In this document: in pieces, positions 1 through 8,158 of the stretch | How the letters are laid out: each line of letters begins with the position of its first letter | How positions within the stretch are numbered: the stretch's first letter is position 1 | NCBI GenBank assembly: GCA_036381315.1 | Contig: DASVDB010000106.1 | Span: 1-34,384, forward strand | Direction of reading: 5' to 3' | Length of the DNA stretch: 34,384 nt | Source: Bacilli bacterium | GTDB taxonomy: Bacteria; Bacillota; Bacilli; Paenibacillales; KCTC-25726 | Notes under the pieces: model-generated | What the model saw: the letters and a program-made list of their open reading frames with translations, nothing else | Databases searched by the model: none | Told to the model about the DNA's origin: nothing | Position numbers and translations under genes: made by a program

Positions 1-58
1 TGCGGAACATGTGCTGGCAAGCAATGTATACGGCGCTTCCCGGCAGAAAGGGGAATAA
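1..58 (+). CDS. panB: PanB C-terminus (partial)
   Basis: Only the last 18 codons and the TAA at 56-58 are in the window; the readable tail ends VYGASRQKGE. PanB is ketopantoate hydroxymethyltransferase, the first committed step of pantothenate synthesis. The assignment rests mostly on position: the stop is 3 bases before the panC start, as in the usual panB-panC-panD operon, and a short tail with a YG(G/A)S-like end resembles Bacillus PanB. The catalytic part is outside the window, so this cannot be confirmed here. Confidence 0.6.
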   Translation, partial: AEHVLASNVYGASRQKGE

Positions 59-61
59 TGA

Positions 62-961
62 ATGCAAGTCGTGCGCACGATCGCCGAAATGAGACAACTT
101 GTCGCGTCCCGCCGGGAAAAAGGGGAAACGATCGGGTTTGTGCCTACTCTCGGCTATTTGCATGAAGGGCACATCAGCCTCGTGGACAAGGCGAAACGAC
201 AGTGCGGATTCGTTGTTTTAAGCATCTTTGTCAATCCGCTGCAATTTGGCCCCAATGAAGATTACGCCAAGTATCCGCGGGATGCAAAACGCGATCTGGA
301 GCTGGCTGCAAAGGCCGGCGTTGACGCCGTGTTCATGCCGGAAGTTACGGAAATGTATCCGGATTTCCCGCAGCCGATCAAGACGATGGTGCATGTTTCC
401 GAAATCACGGATACGTTGTGCGGCGCTTCCCGCCCGGGACATTTTGCCGGCGTCGCAACCGTCGTGCTGAAACTGTTTAATATCGTTCGTCCGGATCAAG
501 CGTTTTTCGGTTTGAAAGACGCGCAGCAGGTTGCGGTCATCACGGCGATGGTCAAGGATTTGAATGTGCCTGTCGAAATCGTGCCGTGCCCGATTGTCCG
601 CGATGCCGACGGGCTTGCGTTAAGTTCCCGCAATGTTTACCTGAACGAACAGGAACGGCAGCAGGCGACCGTGTTGCATGAAGCGTTGAGCGGTCTTGAG
701 CGGGAGATTCGCGCAAATGGGGCCACGATCGGCGCGCTGAAGCAAAAGTTGGCCGCTGTGATCGCAGCGAAGCCGCTCGCGCAAATCGACTACGCGGTAA
801 TTCTGACATATCCGGATCTCAAGCCGCTGCCGGATGCGACGTTAATAGCCGATCTTAAGCCGGATCGGGAATTAATCGCCGCATTGGCCGTCAAGTTTGG
901 CGGAACGCGCTTGATCGATAACAAGATATTTCGCCCATCGGAGGTGCATGCGCATGTTTAG
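62..961 (+). CDS. panC: Pantothenate synthetase PanC
   Basis: PanC joins pantoate and beta-alanine using ATP, through a pantoyl-adenylate intermediate, in the cytoplasm. The 299-residue protein has the usual family length. The nucleotide-binding signature [10 protein letters not shown] (HIGH-like, H34 and H37) and the downstream SSRN (188-191, KMSKS-like loop) are both present, within the long conserved middle part. The ATG at 62 follows an AAAGGGG ribosome binding site at 47-53 that lies inside the end of panB, with an 8-base spacer. The gene overlaps the panD start by 8 bases, so panB, panC and panD are very likely one transcript with translational coupling. PanD makes the beta-alanine that PanC uses. 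Nothing appears broken. Confidence 0.97.
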   Translation: MQVVRTIAEMRQLVASRREKGETIGFVPTLGYLHEGHISLVDKAKRQCGFVVLSIFVNPLQFGPNEDYAKYPRDAKRDLELAAKAGVDAVFMPEVTEMYPDFPQPIKTMVHVSEITDTLCGASRPGHFAGVATVVLKLFNIVRPDQAFFGLKDAQQVAVITAMVKDLNVPVEIVPCPIVRDADGLALSSRNVYLNEQERQQATVLHEALSGLEREIRANGATIGALKQKLAAVIAAKPLAQIDYAVILTYPDLKPLPDATLIADLKPDRELIAALAVKFGGTRLIDNKIFRPSEVHAHV

Positions 962-1337
962 AACCATGATGAAAGCAAAACTGCACTGCGCAACGGTTAC
1001 GGAAGCGAATTTGCATTATATGGGCAGCATTACGATTGACGAGGAGCTAATGGAACTTGTCGACATTTTGCCTAATGAAAAAGTGCAGGTCGTCAACAAC
1101 AACAACGGAGCAAGGCTGGAAACTTACGCCATTCCGGGAGCGCGCGGCTCACGGGTCATTTGCCTGAACGGGGCGGCGGCGCGCCTGGTCCAGCCGGGCG
1201 ACACTGTCATTATCATTTCCTACGCGCTGATGGATAACGCCGAAGCCAGGAAGCATAAGCCCGTGGTCGCGCTGATGGGCGCGGGCAATCGGGTGGAAAA
1301 ACTGATAAAAGAGGAACAGCCGGCTACCATTGGATGA
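954..1337 (+). CDS. panD: Aspartate 1-decarboxylase PanD
   Basis: PanD decarboxylates aspartate to beta-alanine for pantothenate synthesis. It is made as a proenzyme that cleaves itself between Gly24 and Ser25 to form a pyruvoyl cofactor; here that site is YMGS, with G24-S25 in the exact position. K9, Y22 and the [11 protein letters not shown] stretch are kept. I chose ATG 954 over ATG 948 because GGAGG at 940-944 is 9 bases from 954 but only 3 from 948; this gives 127 residues, the Bacillus length. It overlaps panC by 8 bases. One oddity: residue 12 is Cys (HCATV) where the family almost always has Arg (HRATV), which one CGC-to-TGC change explains. No obvious terminator follows, and the next gene starts 98 bases on. 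Confidence 0.96.
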   Translation: MFRTMMKAKLHCATVTEANLHYMGSITIDEELMELVDILPNEKVQVVNNNNGARLETYAIPGARGSRVICLNGAAARLVQPGDTVIIISYALMDNAEARKHKPVVALMGAGNRVEKLIKEEQPATIG

Positions 1338-1435
1338 TCTCCCCGGAATGAAAAAACGGCGCGCAACGCAGACTGAACATAACCGGACACCGGATAACGC
1401 TCTTTCGGACATTGGCTGAAAGTGGGGTGCTGATC

Positions 1436-2107
1436 ATGTTCAGACAGTTGTTTGCGACGATGTTCGAGGCGTTGGAACAAATCGAACGCCAATATGCGGA
1501 AGCAAAAGGCGGCACGCGAAAAGAACTGGAACAACAACTTGCGGTATTGAAGGCAATGAGCGACGAATGCATGGAACAATGGCTCTTGTTTGAGGAAAAA
1601 ATGGCGAGCTTTGCCGAACTGGCGAATCTTCCGCAGCCGCAGGCCAAAAGCAAGCAAAACGGCGGCGCGGCTTCCGCCATGGCCGACCCGTGCACGGTCG
1701 ACGCGGAGCATCTTGGATTGTTCATAAAAGCGCAAGGGTATTTTAAATTGCTTATGTATGACGAAGCCATTCGCATTTTTGAAAAACTTGTGACGGAGAG
1801 CCCCGACTTTTTGTGGGCAAGGCTTTATTTGGCGTTAGGATATGTGCATAAAGGCGATTATAATGAAGCGTTTCGCCATTTTCGCTTGTTGATCCCGTTC
1901 GCCGATCACCCGCGTATGTTGGCTATCGCCTATAATGCAATGGGCTGCATCCAGGTATGCAGAGCCAACCTGGCCGATGCGCGGGAGTTTTTTGCCAAGG
2001 CGCAGCAATCCGATCCGACTTACGGCATCCCCGGCGAACATTTTCAGGCGTGCCGCATCGATGCCGAGGCGCTGAAAAAAACCGTTGAACAGCCGCCGCA
2101 TAGTTGA
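1436..2107 (+). CDS. Tetratricopeptide-repeat protein
   Basis: A soluble protein of about 223 residues. Roughly residues 5-60 are charged and helical with heptad-like spacing (possible coiled coil), followed by a low-complexity linker (PQPQAKSKQNGG). From about residue 97 on there are two to three TPR units, with pairs such as YDEAIRIFEKL and YNEAFRHFRLL followed by an ADAREFFAKAQQSDP unit. TPRs are protein-protein interaction repeats, so a partner-binding role is likely but the partner is unknown. ATG 1436 is preferred because GGGG at 1424-1427 is 8 bases upstream; an in-frame TTG at 1412 would add 8 residues but lacks a good site. It sits between panD and dinG in the same direction. No signal peptide or membrane segment is seen. 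Confidence 0.85.
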   Translation: MFRQLFATMFEALEQIERQYAEAKGGTRKELEQQLAVLKAMSDECMEQWLLFEEKMASFAELANLPQPQAKSKQNGGAASAMADPCTVDAEHLGLFIKAQGYFKLLMYDEAIRIFEKLVTESPDFLWARLYLALGYVHKGDYNEAFRHFRLLIPFADHPRMLAIAYNAMGCIQVCRANLADAREFFAKAQQSDPTYGIPGEHFQACRIDAEALKKTVEQPPHS

Positions 2108-2157
2108 TATGCTAAGAAAAAGCCCGTTTAAAGAAAATGAAGGACAGGACAATCAAA

Positions 2158-5031
2158 ATGAAATTTGCCGTTATCGATCTGGAAACGACCGGAGCTCAGC
2201 CTGATGATGCAATCATCCAGGTTGGGCTCGTTATTATTGATAAGAACAAGATCGCAGGCACTTATACGAAAAAAGTAAATCCGGGCCGAACCATTCCCGA
2301 GTTTATCCAGCGCTTAACCGGCATTACGAACGAAGATGTGCAGGATGCGCCAACAATTGCCGAGGTGCTTACGGAATTGCTGCCCCTTTTGCAAGATGCC
2401 GTATTGGTCGCGCATAACGCTTCCTTTGATGTTGGATATTTGCAAAGAATGCTGCAGAAATGCGGCATGCCGCCCTTTTCCGGGCGAGTGCTGGATACGA
2501 TTCCATTGGCGCGCATGCTGTATCCGGGAATGCCCAGCTTAAACTTGCACAGCCTGGCCAAATCGCTTGGGATTGCCCACGAAAAGTCGCATCAGGCGGA
2601 CAGCGACGCCTTGGCGACGGCGCACGTATTGCTTGCTTGCCTCGAGAAATTGCGCCGCCTGCCGCTTTTGACATTGCAGCGCCTGGACGGCATATTCGCC
2701 GGCGCTCCGCCCGCGTTGGCGGATTTGGCGTGGTTGATCGGCGAAATGCGCGCGCAATGCGAAGCGTCTTTGCCGCTCTTCCTGGATAACGGCAGGGCGT
2801 TTCGGCAAATTCAACTTCATGTCGACGATTGGACGGACGAAGATTTTTCCCGCGACGAATCGCTTGTGGACGCCTGGGCAAACACCGGGTTCAACGATTT
2901 TCTCGCGGAAATCAAGGCGCGGCTTAAACGGAAATTCGACCGATTTGAAGAACGGTCCGCGCAAGATGAGATGATCAGGCTTGTCCACGATTCGTTGGAG
3001 CAAGGAAATCATCTGCTGGTTGAAGCGGGAACGGGAACGGGCAAATCGCTGGCGTATTTGCTGCCGGCGCTTTATTACAGCGCGATGTCCGGGAACAAAA
3101 CCGTTGTCGGCACCCACACGATCCATTTGCAGGAGCAAATCCGCACGCGCGATGTTCCGCTGTTGCAGGAAGTGTTTCCGTTTCCCATCCGGGTTGCCTT
3201 GCTGAAAGGGCGCAACCATTATTTATGCTTGCGTAAATTTGAGGCGAAAATCAACACGCTTGATTTTGCCTATGATTATGATGATCGCATTACGGCCGGG
3301 CAATTGCTGGTGTGGCTTGGCGAGACGGAAACCGGAGATGATGAGGAGCTGCATTTTGGGCCGCACGGCGCGGAGTTTTGGCGAACTGTCGAAAGCGATG
3401 CGGAGTCTTGTTCGGCGAAAACGTGCCCGTGGTTCAAAAAATGTTTTTATCATCGGGCAAAAAACCGCGCCAATCAGGCCGATCTGATCGTTACCAACCA
3501 TTCGCTCCTGCTTTCGGATATGAAAGCCGAAAACAGGCTTTTGCCCGCATACCGGCAGTTGATCATTGATGAGGCTCACCACTTTGAAGAAGAAGCAACC
3601 AGGCATCTCGGCATGGAAGTGCATTATTTTTCTTTGCTGAATGCTTTGCAGCGGTTTTACAAAGACAACCGTTCCGGTCTGCTGCCGGTTTTGGCGGCCA
3701 AATTGGCGCAATCCGGCGACGAAGGGATAACTGAGTGGACTGCCGCGCTGGAACGGCTTTTCCCGGAATTTGTGCGTTTAAAGGAAGAGTGGGATACGCT
3801 CACCCAGCTTATGTTTGATATGCTCGCCAAGATGAATGCGGCGGACCAAAGCGAACAGGGGCAGCACATCTTGCGCTTGCGTCCTGAGCAAATGCCCTCT
3901 CCATGGCCGGCCGCGCTCGAAGCGGAAGACAACATGTATATAGGCATCAGCTCCGTGCTGAACGATTTAAAGCGCATCGTGGATAAAGTCGAACCGCGCC
4001 AAGCGGAACTGGAAATAGAAGGGATACTCGGCGATATTTCGGCGGCTGCCGCCGAATTGTCTAGACAGCGGGACACGCTAAGATTTATTATGAGAATGGC
4101 GGAAGAACAATTTGTCTATTGGCTGGAAGCGTCCAGCGCTTACAAGCAAAAGTCTTTGCTGCTTACCGCCGCGCCGATGGACGTAAGCCCCGTCTTGCGC
4201 GAGCGTTTCTTCGCCGAGAAAGATGCGGTCGTGCTGACTTCGGCGACTTTGTCGGTTAACCAATCATTTGATTATTTGATAGAGGCGCTTGGCCTAAACG
4301 AGGCCCAAAAAGACGGACGGCTGGTTACATCCGTTTTGAAATCTCCGTTTGCTTACAGAGAACAGGCTTTGCTCCTGATCCCGCGCGATTTTGCCAGCGT
4401 TCGGGGAAATGCCTCGGCGTCGTTCATTGCGGAGCTGGCGCAGTCGCTTTCCAGCGTTGCCAAAGCAACCGGCGGACGGATGATGGTGCTGTTTACGTCC
4501 TATCGCATGCTGCGTCAGGTGTATGACCTGATGGTTCCCGAGTTGCTTTCGTCCGGCATGCAAGTTTTGGGACAGGGGATTGGCGGCATCAGCCGCAGTA
4601 AAATGATCGCGTATTTTCAAGAGAATCCGTCCAGTGTTTTGCTTGGCACGAGCAGCTTTTGGGAAGGCGTCGACATTCCCGGCGAAGCGCTGAGCTGCCT
4701 CGCGATCGTCCGCTTGCCGTTTCAGCCGCCGAACCATCCACTGGTTGAAGCAAAATGCGAGATTGCCAGAAGGAAAGAGCAAAACCCGTTTATGCGCGTC
4801 TCCGTCCCGCAAGCGGTCATTAAATTTAAACAGGGATTCGGCCGCTTGATCAGAACGGCGTCGGATAAAGGCATTGTGATTGTGTATGACACGCGGGTGA
4901 TCGAAACGGCTTACGGTAAGTATTTTCTTTATTCGCTTCCCGGGCCCAAAATCGAACATCTTCCGACGCGATCGCTCGTTTCGCGCATTGCGGAGTGGCT
5001 AGCCGAAAGAGAAAAGGGGGATTCCACGTGA
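2158..5031 (+). CDS. dinG: DinG-type helicase with N-terminal exonuclease domain
   Basis: A 957-residue, XPD/DinG-like superfamily 2 protein. Residues 1 to about 180 form a DnaQ-like 3'-5' exonuclease with the DEDDh pattern (DLETTG, HNASFDVGYL, HQADSDA). The helicase part has Walker A GTGTGKS (291-297), DEAH (471-474) and C-terminal motifs SATL and QGFGRLIR. Four cysteines lie between Walker A and DEAH at 357, 418, 423 and 429, the C-x4-C-x5-C layout of the Fe-S ligands of E. coli DinG. ATG 2158 has AGGA at 2146-2149 eight bases upstream; ATG 2137 has no convincing site. The stop overlaps the rex GTG by 4 bases. In Bacillus, dinG also follows panD. The role is DNA repair or replication, likely unwinding and trimming nucleic acid, but the exact substrate cannot be read from sequence. 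Confidence 0.95.
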   Translation: MKFAVIDLETTGAQPDDAIIQVGLVIIDKNKIAGTYTKKVNPGRTIPEFIQRLTGITNEDVQDAPTIAEVLTELLPLLQDAVLVAHNASFDVGYLQRMLQKCGMPPFSGRVLDTIPLARMLYPGMPSLNLHSLAKSLGIAHEKSHQADSDALATAHVLLACLEKLRRLPLLTLQRLDGIFAGAPPALADLAWLIGEMRAQCEASLPLFLDNGRAFRQIQLHVDDWTDEDFSRDESLVDAWANTGFNDFLAEIKARLKRKFDRFEERSAQDEMIRLVHDSLEQGNHLLVEAGTGTGKSLAYLLPALYYSAMSGNKTVVGTHTIHLQEQIRTRDVPLLQEVFPFPIRVALLKGRNHYLCLRKFEAKINTLDFAYDYDDRITAGQLLVWLGETETGDDEELHFGPHGAEFWRTVESDAESCSAKTCPWFKKCFYHRAKNRANQADLIVTNHSLLLSDMKAENRLLPAYRQLIIDEAHHFEEEATRHLGMEVHYFSLLNALQRFYKDNRSGLLPVLAAKLAQSGDEGITEWTAALERLFPEFVRLKEEWDTLTQLMFDMLAKMNAADQSEQGQHILRLRPEQMPSPWPAALEAEDNMYIGISSVLNDLKRIVDKVEPRQAELEIEGILGDISAAAAELSRQRDTLRFIMRMAEEQFVYWLEASSAYKQKSLLLTAAPMDVSPVLRERFFAEKDAVVLTSATLSVNQSFDYLIEALGLNEAQKDGRLVTSVLKSPFAYREQALLLIPRDFASVRGNASASFIAELAQSLSSVAKATGGRMMVLFTSYRMLRQVYDLMVPELLSSGMQVLGQGIGGISRSKMIAYFQENPSSVLLGTSSFWEGVDIPGEALSCLAIVRLPFQPPNHPLVEAKCEIARRKEQNPFMRVSVPQAVIKFKQGFGRLIRTASDKGIVIVYDTRVIETAYGKYFLYSLPGPKIEHLPTRSLVSRIAEWLAEREKGDST

Positions 5032-5651
5032 AAACTTTGAAAATTTCCGAAGCGGTGGTGCGGAGATTGCCGATTTATTTGCGGTTTCTAAAAGAATTGC
5101 AAATGAAAAATGTCATGACCGTGTCGTCGCACGAGCTTGGGCAAAAACTGGATTTGAATCCGGCGCAAATTCGCAAAGATTTGGCGTATTTCGGCGAATT
5201 CGGCAAAAAGGGGATCGGTTATGACGTCGGTTATTTGATCGAGAAGATCCGGCAAATTCTGAAGCTGGACCAGCCGATCAATGTGGCGTTGGTCGGCGCC
5301 GGCAATCTCGGCCACGCGCTCAGCAATTATAACGCGTATTTGAAAGACAACATGCGGATCTGCGCGATTTTTGACAATCACCCGCAAAAAGTCGGACAAA
5401 AAATCAACAATCTCCCGATTCATTCGACGAACGAACTGAAGCGGATTGTGCGGGAAAAGCAAATCCGCATCGGTATTATTACCGTCCCTGCGGCGGAAGC
5501 GCAGCGGGTGGCCGACCAGTTTGTCGACGCGGGCGTCGAAGCGATTCTGAATTTTGCTCCGATTATCATCAAAGTGCCGGAGGAAATCAGGGTCCATCAC
5601 GCCGATTTTACGACGGAACTGCAAAGTTTGGCCTATTATTTGGAAAATTGA
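5028..5651 (+). CDS. rex: Redox-sensing transcriptional repressor Rex
   Basis: Rex binds operator DNA when NAD+ dominates and leaves it when NADH rises, so controlling fermentation and respiration genes. The 207-residue protein has an N-terminal winged helix (about 1-80, with SEAVVRRLPIYLRFLKEL and the conserved FGKKGIGYDV), a Rossmann fold with G90-A-G92-N-L-G95 for NAD(H), and the domain-swap C-terminal helix ending QSLAYYLEN. The start is GTG 5028, since AAGGGGG at 5014-5020 is 7 bases away; it overlaps the dinG stop (GTGA). An upstream in-frame GTG at 4995 would add 11 unconserved residues. It is convergent with the decayed gene that follows, with no clear terminator between them. Two Rex-like half sites lie upstream of hbd (12203-12220). 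Confidence 0.95.
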   Translation: MKTLKISEAVVRRLPIYLRFLKELQMKNVMTVSSHELGQKLDLNPAQIRKDLAYFGEFGKKGIGYDVGYLIEKIRQILKLDQPINVALVGAGNLGHALSNYNAYLKDNMRICAIFDNHPQKVGQKINNLPIHSTNELKRIVREKQIRIGIITVPAAEAQRVADQFVDAGVEAILNFAPIIIKVPEEIRVHHADFTTELQSLAYYLEN

Positions 5652-5660
5652 GCAAATCGC

Positions 5661-6273
5661 TTAAACTAGCTGACCGCAGCACTGTTTGAATTTCTTGCCG
5701 CTGCCGCATAAACAACGGTCGTTTCGCCCCGGAAGCGGCCGGCCGCTTTTTATGTGCTGGTTGAGCCAATTTTTGCGGATTTTGGTTGCCAAAAACTCGA
5801 GCTTCTCGGCGGAATGGCGATAAATCATTTTATAGCTGGTGCAGAACACATCCTCCATTTTATCGGCTAGCCATACGCGATTGCGCGGGCAGCCGCCATA
5901 GCATAATTTCAGATATTCGCAAGTTTGGCATTTTTCCGGAAGGTCGGGCTTTAAGCCCATAATTTCCTCGTATTTCGGATTCGTTAATATTTCCGCCAGC
6001 GTGTTTTCCTTGAAGTTTCCCACTTTCCAGTCGTTGCTCATGAAAAAGTCGCAGGGAAAAACGTCGCCGTTTTGCTCGATGATCAATGTTTTCGGGCACG
6101 TTTTCCGGTGCGTGCATGTCCAACATCTCGTACGGTATGCGGATCTCTTCCGGGCGCTTGTCGCTAGTGCCGTTGAAGTAACAGTTTTTGCAGCCCATGT
6201 TGCATTAATTGGATACCGTTTTCCACATGACGCTAAGACCGCTGTAAAGATTTCCCCCGCAAGCAAGACTCAT
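5661..6273 (-). pseudogene. Radical SAM/SPASM (SEC-C) maturase-like gene, internally deleted
   Basis: Read on the minus strand, ATG 6273 has a GAGGA site 7 bases upstream and begins a radical SAM N-terminus (SVMWKTVSN). An in-frame TAA at 6205-6207 comes immediately before CNMGCKNCYF, the CX3CX2C iron-sulfur motif; one C-to-T change of CAA explains it. The frame continues to about 6130 (RIPYEMLD), where homology shifts to another frame and jumps to a SPASM-type region (HRKTCPKTLIIEQNGDVF, then CQTCEYLKLCYGGCP) and a C-terminal SEC-C motif (CLCGSGKKFKQCCG). So most of the TIM-barrel core, perhaps 150-200 codons by comparison with the family, is missing at a frame-shifting junction near 6112-6135. 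Intact relatives are anaerobic-sulfatase-maturase-like enzymes. This copy cannot make a working enzyme. Confidence 0.8.
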
Positions 6274-6324
6274 GTCGTATTCCTCTCTTTAGCCCAAACC
6301 GTGGCGGTCAAATTTGCCCAATTA

Positions 6325-7317
6325 TTAATAAAGTCCGAATAACTGCAGCAGCTTGTACACCAAAAATGAAATGATTGCCGTACCCGGCAGCGTAAACACC
6401 CAGGCGTAAACGATTTTGCCGGCTAAGCCCCAACGAACGGAATTGACCCTGTTGGCCAGACCGACGCCGATTACGGAGCCGGTGATCGTATGCGTCGAAC
6501 TGACCGGAATACCGATGCGCGCAACGAAAGTCAGGATAAGCGACGTCGCCACTTCCGCGGAAAAACCGTTGATCGGTTCCAGCTTGCTTAGACGCATGCC
6601 CATGGTGGTGATGACTTTTTTGCCGCCGATTGCCGTGCCGAGCGCCATGGCCAAACCGCAGGCGAGAATAACCCAGAAAGGAATCGGTTCATCCATGCTG
6701 GCAACATAACCGCCGGCAACAAGACCCATCATGATGATGCCCATTGATTTTTGCGCGTCGGAAGTGCCGTGGCTGAAGGCGAGCCATGAGACCGATAGGA
6801 GCTGCAGCCTGCGGAACAGCTTTTTCACTTTGGAAGGGGAATAGTTGGCAAAAATGAAATTGAATATTTTCATTAACAGAAACGATAAAAAAGCGCCGAT
6901 AACCGGTGAAAACAGCATCGCCAAAAGCACCTTGTAAACACCGGAGGCGATGATCAATTGGAAACCGCCGTGGGCGACGCCGGCGCCGATAATGCCGCCG
7001 ATCAGCGCGTGGGAGGCGCTGATTGGCATGCCGATCAGCGTCATGCCCGTATTCCAGATGATCCCGCCGACCAGAATGGCGACCACGACCGCGAGGGTGA
7101 TCCCTTCCGATTTGATGATTCCGCCGCCAATCATTTTCGCCACCGCGGTGAAGGCGAAAGCGCCGACCAAATTCAATACCGCGGCCAAAAGTACGGCATA
7201 AATCGGCTTTAAGCCTCTCGTTGCGATAATGGTGGCAATTGCATTTGCCGAGTCGTTCCAACCGTTGGTAAAGTCAAACAGCAAGGCGAGAATGACGATC
7301 AACACAATAAGTGCCAT
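6325..7317 (-). CDS. pit: Inorganic phosphate transporter, Pit/PHO-4 family
   Basis: A membrane protein of about 330 residues with some ten hydrophobic segments and the two inverted family signatures, FDFTNGWNDSANA near the N-terminus and the matching SWLAFSHGTSDAQKSMG stretch in the second half. Pit proteins import phosphate (often as a metal-phosphate complex) with protons. The start is set at ATG 7317 (MALIVLIVIL), which aligns with Bacillus Pit; ATG 7329 would add four residues and cannot be excluded because neither has an ideal ribosome binding site. The gene begins 4 bases after the DUF47 stop, so it is probably translated by coupling from one transcript starting upstream of 7942. No Pho box was recognised. 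Confidence 0.93.
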   Translation of the reverse strand: MALIVLIVILALLFDFTNGWNDSANAIATIIATRGLKPIYAVLLAAVLNLVGAFAFTAVAKMIGGGIIKSEGITLAVVVAILVGGIIWNTGMTLIGMPISASHALIGGIIGAGVAHGGFQLIIASGVYKVLLAMLFSPVIGAFLSFLLMKIFNFIFANYSPSKVKKLFRRLQLLSVSWLAFSHGTSDAQKSMGIIMMGLVAGGYVASMDEPIPFWVILACGLAMALGTAIGGKKVITTMGMRLSKLEPINGFSAEVATSLILTFVARIGIPVSSTHTITGSVIGVGLANRVNSVRWGLAGKIVYAWVFTLPGTAIISFLVYKLLQLFGLY

Positions 7318-7321
7318 TCCG

Positions 7322-7942
7322 TCAAGCATACCGCAATACCACGCTCTCCAGAATGTTGGCCGCATCTTCACACGCGTCGGTCGTTTCTTCAAGCCGTTCG
7401 TAAAGTTCCTTCAGTTTGAAATCCTGATATGGGTCCGCCGGGTGCGTGAAAATCTGGCGAATCCCTTCGCGCATCAGCCTGTCGCCTTCGTCTTCCAAAC
7501 TGTTGATTTGCACGGTATGCGCAAGGATTTGCATATACTTTTTCTTCGCCAACAATTCGAACGCCTGCACCAAATGATTGCAACTGTCGACGATGACTTG
7601 CGCGAAATGCCGCATACAGTCGTCGCTCCGAATGACGTTCAGATAATCGAAACGGGCAATGGACGCTTCGATACCGTCGGTTACGTCATCCATCTTGATT
7701 GCCAATTCCATGATATCTTCGCGGTCGAGCGGCGTAACAAACGTTTTATTCAAACCGCGAAAAATGTTATGGGTAATTTCATCGCCTGCCGTTTCCAGTT
7801 GTTTTATTTTGGGAAAGTGTTTGGCGGGCGGTTCGCTGCCTGACATCGCTTCCTGAAACAAATGCGCGGCTTTCAGCGCGTTTTCTGCGGAATGGATGAG
7901 CAGCTTTAGAAAATCCGTGTCGCCTTTTCTGCGAAAAACCAT
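7322..7942 (-). CDS. DUF47 PhoU-like protein, Pit partner
   Basis: A 206-residue, highly helical cytoplasmic protein of the DUF47 (YkaA/PhoU-like) family, with family-typical stretches FRGLNKTFVTPLDREDI, MDDVTDGIEA and HSAENALKAAHLF. These proteins are nearly always encoded beside a Pit phosphate transporter and are thought to modulate it. ATG 7942 was chosen because GGGGG (complement of 7954-7958) lies 11 bases upstream and the family begins near MVFRRK; a longer reading frame to ATG 7990 adds 16 unconserved residues. It is the first gene of the DUF47-pit pair and is divergent from mtaD across a 216-base gap. Confidence 0.9.
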   Translation of the reverse strand: MVFRRKGDTDFLKLLIHSAENALKAAHLFQEAMSGSEPPAKHFPKIKQLETAGDEITHNIFRGLNKTFVTPLDREDIMELAIKMDDVTDGIEASIARFDYLNVIRSDDCMRHFAQVIVDSCNHLVQAFELLAKKKYMQILAHTVQINSLEDEGDRLMREGIRQIFTHPADPYQDFKLKELYERLEETTDACEDAANILESVVLRYA

Positions 7943-8075
7943 CACAAGGAAAACCCCCGATTTGACAAAATATTTGTTGAAATTGCCCATACCATTTAAA
8001 ACCTATCATATCCCGTAACGCAACGCAATTGGCAAAACAAAATGACAGCGCTTTTATTTTTTGCGGCTTTCCGGA

Positions 8076-8104
8076 TTGCTTTTCCGCATATGAACGTGTA
8101 CATT
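8076..8104 (+). promoter_or_regulatory. Candidate promoter for mtaD
   Basis: TTGCTT (8076-8081) and TACATT (8099-8104) are separated by 17 bases, a SigA-like arrangement with moderate matches (3/6 and 4/6), about 55 bases upstream of the mtaD ATG in the divergent DUF47/mtaD gap. Prediction only. Confidence 0.35.
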
Positions 8105-8158
8105 TAAACTGTCAAAACATCCGCGCTGAGGTAAAACGCGCGTGAAAAGGACGAGCAA

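Noticed and set aside
5860-6198. Separate small cysteine-containing protein on the minus strand
   Set aside because: It is the N-terminal fragment of the broken radical SAM gene in its original frame; downstream of the deletion junction it is out-of-frame nonsense.
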